38,405 nt of DNA, taken from contig NZ_VUMH01000019.1 in the NCBI RefSeq assembly GCF_009696265.1, positions 1 through 38,405 on the forward strand, in the 5' to 3' direction. A program made the translations under genes and the position numbers. The DNA comes from Desulfovibrio porci. GTDB lineage: Bacteria > Desulfobacterota > Desulfovibrionia > Desulfovibrionales > Desulfovibrionaceae. The notes beneath the pieces were generated by a model. The model was not told where the DNA came from, searched no databases, and saw only the letters and a list, made by a program, of their open reading frames with translations. Each line of letters opens with the position of its first letter. Positions within the stretch are counted from its first letter, which is position 1. Positions 31,041 through 38,405 of this stretch are shown one piece after another.

Positions 31041-31580
31041 ATGAATATCTCTTTCGCCTTCAAGAACTTCGAGGCCTCCGATCACCTGAAGAAGTATGCC
31101 CGCCGCCGCATGGAAAAGCTGGGGCGTTTTTACGGCAAGTCCGCCGGTCTGGAAGTGAATGTCGTGCTTACGGTGGATAAGTTCCGTCATCGCTGCGAAG
31201 TGACCGTCAGCGGCGAAGGCCTGCACATTAACGCTACGGAGCAAACCTCCGATATGTATGCGGCCATCGACCTTGTGACCGACAAGGTGGAAGCTCAGAT
31301 CAAGAGGCAGGTTTCCCGGGTCAAGGAGCAGCGCCGCAAGGCCCGCAACGCCGAGGTGGATGTCTTTACCTATAACCTGGAAGCCCAGCCCGAGGAAAAC
31401 CAGACCGTGGTGGGCACAGACCGTTTCGCGCCCAAGCCGCTGCATCTGGATGAAGCGCTGATGCAGCTGGATTCCATCGGTAGTGAATTTCTGGTCTTTC
31501 TCAATGCCGAAAGCAACCGCGTCAATGTGGTCTACCGGCGGCGCACCAGCGGTTACGCCCTGATCGACCCCGTGCTGTAG
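31041..31580 (+). CDS. hpf: Ribosome hibernation-promoting factor, long form
   Basis: 179 residues. Binds the 30S subunit and helps dimerise ribosomes into inactive 100S particles. The N-terminal S30AE domain (residues 1-100) starts MNISFAFKNFEASDHLKKYA. The C-terminal domain (about 120-175, with PMxxxEA-like KPLHLDEALMQLDSIGSEFLVFLNAES) marks the long type. The start ATG 31041 has a strong AAGGAGG at good spacing. A longer frame from TTG 31020 would include that ribosome site and is rejected. Confidence 0.93.
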   Translation: MNISFAFKNFEASDHLKKYARRRMEKLGRFYGKSAGLEVNVVLTVDKFRHRCEVTVSGEGLHINATEQTSDMYAAIDLVTDKVEAQIKRQVSRVKEQRRKARNAEVDVFTYNLEAQPEENQTVVGTDRFAPKPLHLDEALMQLDSIGSEFLVFLNAESNRVNVVYRRRTSGYALIDPVL

Positions 31581-31651
31581 GTTGATCCATATTTTTATCC
31601 GCCGGGCCGGACCCGTATTTCGGCCCGGCGGCTCTCCGCGAAGCATATGTC

Positions 31652-32602
31652 ATGAGCACGCCACAACCACCCCGCCGCGGCCCTTCCAGCGCGGATTCGT
31701 CCGCGGACGCTCCCAGAGTCGTTCCGGAGCGCGCCGTGCAGGTTTGTATTGTCACCGGTCTCTCCGGCGCCGGTAAAAGTACTGCCTTGCAGGTTTTTGA
31801 AGATTTGCGCTATCTTGCCGTGGACGGCTTGCCCGCGAGCCTGGCTCCGGAAATGGTCGGCATGATGGAACGGCCTTCCATGAGCCATTTCCAAGGCATT
31901 GCTTTGGGCATGGACATGCGCCAGAACAATTTTCTGGATGAAATCAACGACGCCCTGAGTGCCATGGCCGCCAAGGGCATCCGTCCGCTTTTGCTGTTTC
32001 TGGAGGCCGACGCGCAGGAGCTCATGCGCCGCTACGCCACCACCCGCCGCCCGCATCCGCTGGAACGCGAAGGCATGGGCCTTGAAGCCGCCCTTGCCGC
32101 CGAGCGTAACCGCCTGCGCATCTTGCGGGAAATGGCGGATCTGGTCATCGATACCTCACGTTTTTCCATCCATGACCTGCGGCGCTCCATTCAGAAGCGC
32201 TGGAGCGGCAACAAGGATAAATTGCGCGCCATCCGCGTCAATGTGATTTCCTTTGGCTTCAAATATGGGGTTCCCCGCGAAGCGGATATGGTTTTCGATC
32301 TGCGCTTCCTGCCCAATCCATATTTTGTGGAAGGTCTGCGTCCCCTTTGCGGCAAGGACAAGGTCGTGTCCGACTATGTTTTCGCCTCGTCCAGTGCTGT
32401 GGAATTCCGCAAAAAATTGCTGGATCTGCTTTTTTTTATGCTGCCGTTGATGGAGGCCGAAGGCCGCTATCGCGTCACCATTGCCGTGGGCTGCACCGGC
32501 GGGCGGCACCGTTCCGTTGCCATGGCCGAGGAATTGTCACAGGCGCTCCGCCAGGCGGACTATCCGGCCTCTCTGGAGCACCGGCACCTTGAACTTGGCT
32601 GA
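31652..32602 (+). CDS. rapZ: RNase adapter protein RapZ (YvcJ family)
   Basis: 316 residues. Nucleotide-binding protein; in E. coli it presents small RNAs to RNase E and controls amino-sugar synthesis. The Walker A motif GLSGAGKST is at 36-44. The C-terminal domain has the family's [15 protein letters not shown] sequence, here [17 protein letters not shown]. The first 28 residues are a Pro/Ser-rich extension before the usual start of the family. ATG 31652 has no strong ribosome site. It sits in the conserved order hpf, rapZ, PTS. Confidence 0.93.
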   Translation: MSTPQPPRRGPSSADSSADAPRVVPERAVQVCIVTGLSGAGKSTALQVFEDLRYLAVDGLPASLAPEMVGMMERPSMSHFQGIALGMDMRQNNFLDEINDALSAMAAKGIRPLLLFLEADAQELMRRYATTRRPHPLEREGMGLEAALAAERNRLRILREMADLVIDTSRFSIHDLRRSIQKRWSGNKDKLRAIRVNVISFGFKYGVPREADMVFDLRFLPNPYFVEGLRPLCGKDKVVSDYVFASSSAVEFRKKLLDLLFFMLPLMEAEGRYRVTIAVGCTGGRHRSVAMAEELSQALRQADYPASLEHRHLELG

Positions 32603-32636
32603 AAAAGCTGGCAGGTTGTGAACCGCGAGGAATGCC

Positions 32637-33080
32637 ATGACGGATGAAAGCAAGACGACACAAGTCGGAATAATTGTGGTTTCTCATGCGGACTACGGTT
32701 CAGCCATGTTGCGCACGGCCGAGTTTATTTTGGGGCCGCTGAGCGATTGCAGCTCCATCAGTGTTGATGTGGCGCATGAAGTTTCCGAAACAGTACGCCG
32801 CCTGGACGATGCGGCTCAGCGTCTGGACAAGGGGGCGGGCGTCATCATCCTTACGGATATGTTTGGCGGCACGCCCACCAATCTGGCGCTTTCCCTGCTG
32901 GGCAGCCATAAGGTGGAAGTTGTTACGGGCGTCAATCTGCCCATGCTGCTGAAAGTTTTCACGTCACGTGACAAACAGCTGGATGAACTGGCCCAGCTTG
33001 CCGGCGAGGCCGGGGCCAAGGGCATTGTTGTGGCCGGCAGTATGCTGCGGAACAAAGCCCGCGACAAAGCGGGCGACTGA
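32637..33080 (+). CDS. PTS mannose-family EIIA protein
   Basis: 147 residues. Cytoplasmic phosphocarrier that accepts phosphate from HPr. The phosphorylated histidine is H17 in VSHADYGSAM, and the family motif TDMFGGTPTNLA is near residue 78. The length fits a stand-alone EIIA of the mannose class. GAGGA precedes ATG 32637. EI and HPr are not in the window. Linkage to rpoN and rapZ suggests a regulatory role in addition to, or instead of, sugar uptake. Confidence 0.9.
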   Translation: MTDESKTTQVGIIVVSHADYGSAMLRTAEFILGPLSDCSSISVDVAHEVSETVRRLDDAAQRLDKGAGVIILTDMFGGTPTNLALSLLGSHKVEVVTGVNLPMLLKVFTSRDKQLDELAQLAGEAGAKGIVVAGSMLRNKARDKAGD

Positions 33081-33083
33081 TAT

Positions 33084-33542
33084 ATGTGGTTTCGTGTGGA
33101 CAACCGCCTGGTGCATGGTCAGGTGATCGAGGCTTGGCTGCCGTATACCGGGACCAGACATCTGATTGTGGCCAATGACGAACTGGCTGCGGATATGCTG
33201 CGCCAGCAAATTGTGGAACTGGCTGTTCCCCAACGCGTAACCACCCATTTTGTCCCTGTGCGCGATTTGGCGGCCACGCTGGACAAGTGCGGTGAAGACA
33301 GTTTCGTGCTGTTCGCCAATTGCCAGGACGCCCGCCGGGCTTGCGACGACGGCATTGAAATGTCGGTGCTGAATATGGGCAATCTGCATTACGGACCTGA
33401 TAAGTTGCAGTTGCTGCCCCATGTGGCGCTTTCCACGCAGGACAGGGAAGATTTGCGCATTATCAGACAACATCTTGTGCAACTGGACTTTCGCTGCGTG
33501 CCCACTGAAAACGTGCGAGGCTCTTATGATCAACTTCTCTGA
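33084..33542 (+). CDS. PTS mannose-family EIIB protein
   Basis: 152 residues. Takes phosphate from EIIA and passes it to the sugar. The active-site histidine is H11 in RVDNRLVHGQV, the diagnostic motif of the mannose/fructose/sorbose EIIB class. The conserved NMGNLHY segment follows near residue 95. It starts 3 bases after the EIIA stop and overlaps the EIIC start by 17 bases. Confidence 0.92.
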   Translation: MWFRVDNRLVHGQVIEAWLPYTGTRHLIVANDELAADMLRQQIVELAVPQRVTTHFVPVRDLAATLDKCGEDSFVLFANCQDARRACDDGIEMSVLNMGNLHYGPDKLQLLPHVALSTQDREDLRIIRQHLVQLDFRCVPTENVRGSYDQLL

Positions 33543-34232
33543 GCTGATGCAGACAGGGCTTCCATACGCTTTTTTTTTGTCCTGGCAGGGGCGGTGCGCT
33601 CATCTTGTATTGTCGGCCTGCTGGACAGACCCCTCTGTTTGGCGCTGATCGCGGGCATCTGTACTTCTGACTGGGCTCTGGCCCTGTCCCTCGGCATTAT
33701 TCTTGAACTGCTCTGGCTGGATGTGCTGGAACTGGGCAGCGTCGTGCCCCCGTTCGGCAGTCTGAGCTTTTTGCTGCTTTTTCCGTTGGCCGTGCATTTC
33801 GGTCTGAATCAGCCGGGAGAGTTGTTGCTGCCCCTGATTCTGGTCATGCTGGCCGCGTACTTGGGCGCTTTTCTGGAACGCAGTCTGCGTATTCATGAAA
33901 ATCGGCTGGTGGACAGGGTTGAAGCCTGGTGCGCCGGTGACGGCTTTACGCTTGCGCCTGCGGGTGCGGTGTTGCGCGTCGCGCTGCTTCGGGCTTTCTT
34001 GCAGTTTTTATTGTATGCCCTGTGCTACGCCTTGTTGTTCTGTCTGCTTGCCGTGCTGACGGCGCGTCAGGCCCTGCCGCAGCTCTTGGTGCTGAACTGG
34101 CCCATGCTCTATGCGGCGGCCCTGATGGGGGCGGTGCTTTCGTTGCGCACGCACCGCGCCTATATGGTGCTGGTCGGCAGTCTGGGAACATTGGCTCTGC
34201 TGATCTGGGTCGAAGAGAAGGGACTGTTCTGA
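33526..34232 (+). pseudogene. PTS mannose-family EIIC membrane protein, frameshifted at a T9 run
   Basis: A sugar-channel subunit with several hydrophobic helices, for example ALALSLGIILELLWLDVLEL, LSFLLLFPLAVHFGL and LLLPLILVMLAAYLGAF. The frame opens at ATG 33526 (INFSELMQTGLPYAF), reads into nine T (33570-33578), and then goes out of frame. The continuation VLAGAVRSSCIVGLL runs in the other frame to 34232. With ten T the protein would be complete, about 235 residues. No EIID gene follows; the next feature is a tRNA. It may be phase-variable, rescued by slippage at the T-run, or a read error. Confidence 0.8.
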
Positions 34233-34305
34233 AGCCATACGACTTTCCATCGCTTTTCGCAGTCGCCCATTGTTTCGACATGCATGCATCTGCTAGGACC
34301 TGTTC

Positions 34306-34334
34306 TTGACATGCGCACCAAGAGCCCCTACAAG
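34306..34334 (+). promoter_or_regulatory. Promoter of tRNA-Arg
   Basis: TTGACA (34306-34311), 17-base spacer, TACAAG (34329-34334). The tRNA begins 9 bases after the -10. Confidence 0.65.
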
Positions 34335-34342
34335 GGGGCAAC

Positions 34343-34419
34343 GCGCTCGTAGCTCAGTTGGATAGAGCGATAGCCTCCTAAGCTGTAGGCCGCAGGTTCG
34401 ATTCCTGCCGGGCGCACCA
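34343..34419 (+). tRNA. tRNA-Arg (anticodon CCU)
   Basis: 77 nt with encoded CCA. Acceptor GCGCTCG pairs with CGGGCGC (one G-T pair). The D-arm is GCTCAGTTGGATAGAGC. The anticodon loop CTCCTAA gives CCT, reading AGG. The T-arm has GGTTCGATTCC. tRNA ends are common attachment sites, and mobile debris follows directly. Confidence 0.96.
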
Positions 34420-34429
34420 GAATTAAATC

Positions 34430-34464
34430 AAGGGGTTACGTCTCTTTTGGGCGTATCCCCTTTT
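34430..34464 (+). terminator. Terminator after tRNA-Arg
   Basis: AAGGGG pairs with CCCCTT, extended inward by TACG/CGTA after one mismatch, and is followed by TTTT. Confidence 0.7.
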
Positions 34465-34908
34465 CCTTTCTTGCGACCTGATTGCGACCAAAGGTCGCAA
34501 AGACAGCCTCCCAAATTTTTTCATTGCCGAACAATTTCCAGGTACCTGTGTCTGGCTGCTGCTCTCAGCTCGTTATCCATTTTTGGATGCGAGCCTGACA
34601 ATTTTTTGCGCTGAACTCCATCTGGCCAATCTTCCATATGGCCTGAAGTGAGTGGAGTCTCCTGTCCCTTCCTGCTTTTATCTCCTGATGACTTGCTGCG
34701 CCCCCGTGCCCCGCCCTGATTGCTCCCGGACTGTGGGGTAGGTGCGAGACTTAGTCTAGCGCTGTCCCTGGCTGTGCGTGATGCCCAAATTGAACGATTC
34801 ACCATGCCTCCAGAGGGACTGGCGGCACAGAGCCAAGCCCGGAGAACACAAAAAAAGCTGCTGACCAGAACTTCAGCGGCTTCGCAGAACATTTGTTCTT
34901 ACAGACAA
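34465..34908. other. Gene-free stretch between tRNA-Arg and the IS5-type element
   Basis: No convincing intact gene. On the minus strand, 34441-34550 reads as a plausible protein end (WKLFGNEKIWEAVFATFG, then Arg/Lys-rich residues to a stop), closed upstream by TGA, so it is a remnant at best. TTGCGACC and GGTCGCAA (about 34474-34501) form an inverted repeat. A 123-codon minus-strand frame at 34521-34892 lacks a ribosome site and family features. The region is probably the worn edge of an integrated element. Confidence 0.4.
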
Positions 34909-35751
34909 CTAGGTTTAGGACTCATTAATTAAGATAGAAAATAACGATAACTGCGATGCAAAAGGCCGAAAAGAACGTATGCGCACACCGGTCATAGGCA
35001 TTGCAATCCGTCGCCAGTCTTTAATTCTACAAAACATGTTTTCAATTTTGTGACGCTGTTTATAGAGGTCTTTATCATACGTGACAGGTGTCTTTCGAGT
35101 TTTCCTAGGAGGTATACAGGCCGTAATACCTTTTTCAAGTAAAGCCGTTCGGAACCAGTCGGCATCATACCCTCGGTCAGCGAGCAGTTCCCTGGCGTTG
35201 GGCAAAGCGTCCAAAAACTGTGCTGCCCCTTTGTAGTCACTCATTTGGCCCGGAGATAAGAGAAGAAGAATCAGCCTGCCTTCACCATTACAAACGGCGT
35301 GAAGTTTGGAGTTCAGTCCGCCTTTTGTCCGCCCGATACAGCGGGAAAGAGCCCTTTTTTGAGCAAGCTTGCTGCCGTACGATGGGCTTTAAGGTGGGTG
35401 GCATCAATCATTAGCCGCTCTGTATCCCCTTGTTTTTCAACAAGTTCCATAAATATTTTGTTGAAAACGCCAAGTCTGCTCCAGCGTATAAACCTGTTAT
35501 ACAAGGTTTTATGTGGCCCGTACTCGCGAGGTGCGTCTTTCCACTGAAGTCCATGTTTTATGACGTAAATGATTCCGCTGAGTATCCGCAAATCGTCAAC
35601 GCGCGGAATGCCATGGGACAAAGGAAAATATGGCTTGATCCGATCAAGCTGGGCACGGGAAAGATAAAAGAGAGTACTCATAGCTCACCTCTTGGCACAC
35701 TATGAGTACTCTTTTACAAACTTTTTGACAATTAATGAGTCCTGAACCTAG
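34909..35751 (-). mobile_element. IS5-family insertion sequence (IS427-like group), apparently intact
   Basis: About 843 bp. The ends are inverted repeats of 22 bp with one mismatch (34909-34930 and 35730-35751); the inner part is AGGACTCATTAATT. Both ends begin with CTAG, so CTAG or TA may be the duplicated target, as in IS427-like elements. It carries a two-frame DDE transposase. It sits next to an integrase remnant. Confidence 0.85.
34915..35681 (-). CDS. IS5-family transposase made by -1 frameshifting
   Basis: The first frame (35681 to 35313) starts MSTLFYLSRAQLDRIKPYFP and holds the first catalytic Asp in LMIDATHLKAHR. The second frame (-1) ends at 34915 and holds the second Asp in LADRGYDADWF and the Glu in RHKIENMFCRIKDWRR. 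They join at a run of six A (minus strand, 35355-35360, CAAAAAAGG), where slipping gives the family sequence GRTKGGLNSKLHAV. The combined protein is about 255 residues. Frameshifted transposases are normal in this group, so I judge the element potentially active. Confidence 0.85.
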
Positions 35752-36050
35752 GCAAGTCGCCCTGCTCTTCCCCGGGCAGTCGGCAGGCAAGCCGCTTTCC
35801 GATGTCTATTTGTACTGGAAAAAGCTGCGCCAACGGCTTGGCCTAGACAATGTGCGTATTCACGACTGGCATACCTTTGCCAGTCTGCTGGTCAATAACG
35901 GTCATCCCCTTTACGAGGTACAGGAACTTCTGGGCCACAGCGACCCCAGAACAACCACTCGCTATGCCACCTGGAGCAAAACTCCCTGCTCAGGGGGTTC
36001 AAAATATCAGTGATTTGCTGGCTGACAATGATGATGCCAGTGCTGCTGGT
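35752..36050 (+). pseudogene. Tyrosine integrase remnant, C-terminal part
   Basis: Encodes the end of a phage-type integrase: FPGQSAGKPL, then VRIHDWHTFASLLVNNG, then VQELLGHSDPRTTTRYA with the catalytic His and Tyr. The usual HDLRHTF box reads HDWHTF, so one residue and the catalytic Arg are lost. Another frame takes over near 35985 (VQNISDLLADNDD), a further frameshift. The front of the gene is missing and the IS5-type element abuts it. It is a dead relic of an element that probably entered at tRNA-Arg. Confidence 0.8.
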
Positions 36051-36266
36051 AGCCCTGGCCGTGCAGATAAAAAATCCGGCCTTGTGGCCCGGAAACCTAC
36101 CAGCAAGAAACGCAAGCCGGATGAGTACACGCCGCTCAATACACGGCAAGCAAGGCACAAAAAACAGGATCACCAAAGCGAGGAGGAGAGCCGAAGGCAA
36201 GCATCAGAAAGTCCGGATAGGCGCGAATTTGGGCCTGATCAAGGATTTTGGGGGATGTGTCCGTTA

Positions 36267-36455
36267 CTCATTAACAGACGAACTGTGGGTGATCCCACAA
36301 TGTCTAATACTCGCAAAGGCGGCTTTTAGCAAGACTGCTGCACCCCAAAAAAATGAACACCAATTTCGTCTTGAAAAATTATCTGTAATTTTAACAAGAT
36401 AGACTAAGCATTTTTCGCAATAGCCATAATCACCCACAGTTCGTCTGTTAGTGAG
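36267..36455. mobile_element. MITE-like element
   Basis: 189 bp bounded by 27-bp inverted repeats with one mismatch (36267-36293 and 36429-36455), whose core is TAACAGACGAACTGTGGG. The 135-bp interior has no gene and is AT-richer than the surroundings. The size and long terminal repeats fit a non-autonomous transposon mobilised by an IS elsewhere in the genome. I found no clear target duplication. Confidence 0.65.
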
Positions 36456-36569
36456 ATGAACTATGGCTCAGGGGGACTGAAAAGACTCATATACTGCCCC
36501 CCATTAAAGATGGCCGGAAGGACAGCTTGCCATAGAGGATGCATCCCACGGTAAAGGACGAATTGTAAA

Positions 36570-37904
36570 ATGACGCAAAGCTCAGCCCGGCAGGGCGAAT
36601 CTCATCTGCTTCTGCCCAATACAGACATTGAAGACATGGCACGCGTGCTTGCCCCTCTGTCGCGCCACCTAGTTTCAGATGGCTATGATGCAGCACTTGA
36701 CGCACTGGCAAGCCGTTTTCCCATGCGTATTCATGCCTACCCCACAGGCATTAGCGCCTTTACCTGGATTGTTCCTGAACGCTGGCTATGTCGCGAGGCT
36801 GCGCTGGAGACCCTAGACGGCCAAAAAATATTTTCAGCAGAAGACAATCTCTTGCATGTGGTATCGTACTCCCTGCCGTTTTCCGGCACAGTCAGCCGAG
36901 AAGAGCTTTTTGCACATTTGCATACGCCACCAGCTCCTGCAGCAGAGCGCTGCCCGGATGCCATCCCCTTTGTCTTCAAATACTATGATCGCGATTGGGG
37001 CTTGTGCTGCTCTGCCAGACAAAAGGCGGCCCTCACTGCTGACACCTACAGGGTACGCATTGACAGTGCTTTTTCCGCCGGGGCTGTCAAAGTAGGAGAA
37101 GTGCTGGTTACAGGGCAACGCAAGGATTGCATAGTTTTTTGTGCCCATCTCTGCCACCCCGGGCAGTTTAATGACGGTCTTTCCGGAGTGCTGGCAGGTT
37201 TGAAGCTCACGGAGCGGCTGCAAAGGCGCAGCAATCTGCGCTACAGCTATCGCATGCTCATTTTGCCGGAGACCATCGGTTCTGCCTGTTGGCTTTCGCA
37301 CAATCCAGATGTCATCCCCCAGCTCAAGGGTGGCCTGTTTCTGGAAACGCTTGCCACAGCATACCCACATGTACTCATGCACTCCAACCAACCAACAAGC
37401 TGGTTTGACAGGCTTTGCACTGTAGTGCTGAGACATGAAAATGCAGGCAATACAGATGTGCCATTTCTTGGGTCATTGCTCAATGATGAACGCATGTTCA
37501 ACGCTACAGGCATTCAGTGCCCGATGTGTTCGTTGATGCGAGTTGCGCCCAGAAGCGACGACCTTTGGCCATATGCCACATATCACACCAGCCTTGATGT
37601 CTGCGAAAATGCTGATTTCGCTAATTTGCAAAAGTCCATTGACCTGCTTGAACAGATTGTAAATGCCACGGAGGCAGATTGCGTGCCGCGCCCCCTCTGG
37701 CAGGGCGAGCTGTTTGTCAGCAGGTATAATGGCTTGGACTACGAACGAGATGGGAAAATTTTGCGCGAAATCACCTACAGTATGGATGGCAAACGCTCCA
37801 TAAACGATATTGCCCAGCTGCGGAATGCAGATTTCTTTGAAATCAAGCGGGTGCTGGATATTTTGGCAGAAGAAGGGCTTGTGACCCATGAGGCCTGTTT
37901 ATGA
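36570..37904 (+). CDS. Aminopeptidase-like protein, DUF4910 type, with C-terminal winged helix
   Basis: 444 residues. The middle resembles M28-type zinc peptidases. H193/H196 and D202 are in AHLCHPGQFNDGLSG, where a metal site is expected, and PETIGS (about residue 234) supplies the acidic residue. A final 60-residue segment (about 385-440: DGKRSINDIAQLRNADFFEIKRVLDILAEEGLV) looks like a winged helix. DUF4910 proteins often sit in surface-sugar gene clusters; the substrate is unknown and it need not be a peptide. AAGGA lies about 10 bases before ATG 36570. The stop overlaps the next gene by 4 bases (ATGA), so the pair is coupled. It has lower GC than the housekeeping genes, consistent with transfer. 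Confidence 0.75.
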   Translation: MTQSSARQGESHLLLPNTDIEDMARVLAPLSRHLVSDGYDAALDALASRFPMRIHAYPTGISAFTWIVPERWLCREAALETLDGQKIFSAEDNLLHVVSYSLPFSGTVSREELFAHLHTPPAPAAERCPDAIPFVFKYYDRDWGLCCSARQKAALTADTYRVRIDSAFSAGAVKVGEVLVTGQRKDCIVFCAHLCHPGQFNDGLSGVLAGLKLTERLQRRSNLRYSYRMLILPETIGSACWLSHNPDVIPQLKGGLFLETLATAYPHVLMHSNQPTSWFDRLCTVVLRHENAGNTDVPFLGSLLNDERMFNATGIQCPMCSLMRVAPRSDDLWPYATYHTSLDVCENADFANLQKSIDLLEQIVNATEADCVPRPLWQGELFVSRYNGLDYERDGKILREITYSMDGKRSINDIAQLRNADFFEIKRVLDILAEEGLVTHEACL

Positions 37905-38278
37905 ATACCTATACAATAAAAAATATAGAGCATGCTCTGGATGAATTAGATATTCAACGCGGCGATTGTGTCCTGGTTCGAGCAGATCTGCGTTATCTTG
38001 GCCTTTTTGCTCCAGAACCGCGCCAAGCTCCGGCAGTTTTGTTTCAGGCATTAGCACACCGCGTGGATCTCACGGTAGGAACTTTGCTTGTTCCTACCGG
38101 CAGTTTGAGCCTGTGCAATAGCTCTACACCCTTTGACCCGAAAACAACGCCAAGTGAGTTAGGCGTTTTTTCCGAGTATGTTCGCACACGCGAAGGGGCA
38201 GTGCGCAGCTTTCATCCCTTTTTTTCCTATACAGCTTTGGGGGCTGAAGCAGAGGAGATATGCTCCTCTGTACCTAGG
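37901..38278 (+). pseudogene. AAC(3)-like acetyltransferase, cut off by an IS481-type element
   Basis: The family is aminoglycoside N3-acetyltransferase-like (Antibiotic_NAT). Visible features are an N-terminal MxxHxSL-like segment (DCVLVRADLRYLG), the core TLLVPTGSLS, PFDPKTTPSELGVFSEYVRT, and SFHPFFSYTALG. Only about 125 of the usual 260-270 residues remain. The frame runs on into IS sequence and stops at 38377. The conserved His/Glu end is lost. Such proteins next to DUF4910 genes more likely acetylate an amino sugar than an antibiotic. The insertion sits at CCTAGG (38273-38278). Confidence 0.75.
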
Positions 38279-38405
38279 TGTAATGTTCCAATAGGTTGTT
38301 CACCCTGCCTCAAGCCGGTAAAGCTGGAGTTGACAGACAACAGTAAACCGAGCCGAGGACAGGGTGAACAGCCATAAGAATGCCAAATTGACTGCACGCG
38401 GTCGA
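38279..38405 (+). mobile_element. Left end of an IS481-family insertion sequence
   Basis: Begins TGTAATGTTCC followed by AATAGGTTGTTCACC, close to the left end of IS481 (shared CAATAGGTTGT). It forms an inverted repeat with the element end at 100-127. It is inserted directly after the CCTAGG hexamer, as expected for NCTAGN. The element runs out of the window. Confidence 0.8.
38364..38405 (+). CDS. IS481-family transposase, first 14 codons
   Basis: GTG 38364 opens VNSHKNAKLTARGR, matching the start of IS481-type transposases (MNTHKHARLT in IS481). GAGGACAGG precedes it. The rest is outside the window. Confidence 0.7.
   Translation, partial: MNSHKNAKLTARGR

Noticed and set aside
34521..34892. 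123-codon minus-strand frame beyond the tRNA
   Set aside because: No ribosome site, Ser/Arg-rich composition and no family resemblance; treated as part of the decayed island edge.

Overview
The window (about 60% GC) looks like a member of the Desulfovibrionaceae, most likely a host-associated Desulfovibrio relative. I infer this from the gene content: a fused IspDF, an rpoN-hpf-rapZ cluster followed by mannose-type PTS proteins, a B12-type radical SAM protein fused to a TIGR03936-like domain, and a sigma-54-controlled flagellar region. No species call is possible from sequence reading alone.

Left edge (1-5.5 kb): the right end of an IS481-family element has cut off the start of a GNAT acetyltransferase gene. 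A leftward cluster follows (radical SAM protein, SGNH hydrolase, small protein), then a small conserved protein and rnc (RNase III).

Flagellar block (5.5-15.8 kb): flagellin with a consensus sigma-54 promoter, a complete tyrosine recombinase, a second hook-protein (flgE) copy that lacks its first 34 codons, and a leftward fliK-flgD-flgE operon. The two flgE copies face each other tail to tail. Their homology begins exactly at a 13-bp palindrome (GGCTTTAAAAGCC) in the codons for the conserved Gly-Phe-Lys, and the first 80 bp match at 79 of 80 positions. Inverting the 4.87 kb between the two palindromes would fuse the promoter, ribosome site and first 34 codons of flgE in frame to the other copy, which carries a large AT-rich, tyrosine-rich repeat domain. 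I propose a recombinase-driven switch of hook protein; this is the most interesting system in the window. As sequenced, the silent copy also has a one-base frameshift.

Leftward housekeeping block (15.9-27.6 kb): two glycosyltransferases, a FapA-like protein, a STAS protein without a phosphorylatable serine, a frameshifted dtd, an acyl-CoA ligase, ispDF, the RNase P RNA, a zinc-ribbon coiled-coil protein, a Nif3-family protein and a PurQ-like protein. Upstream of nif3 lies a promoter followed by a folded leader that ends in a terminator just before the start codon, a good riboswitch or small-RNA candidate.

Rightward block (27.7-34.2 kb): pyrG, rpoN, hpf, rapZ and PTS EIIA, EIIB and EIIC. EIIC is split by a frameshift exactly at a run of nine T.

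Right edge (34.3-38.4 kb): tRNA-Arg(CCU) followed by an island of debris: an intact IS5-family element, an integrase remnant that lost its catalytic arginine, a MITE-like element, an aminopeptidase-like DUF4910 gene, and an AAC(3)-like gene cut off by the left end of an IS481-family element. The window therefore starts and ends inside IS481-type copies, each next to an NCTAGN target.
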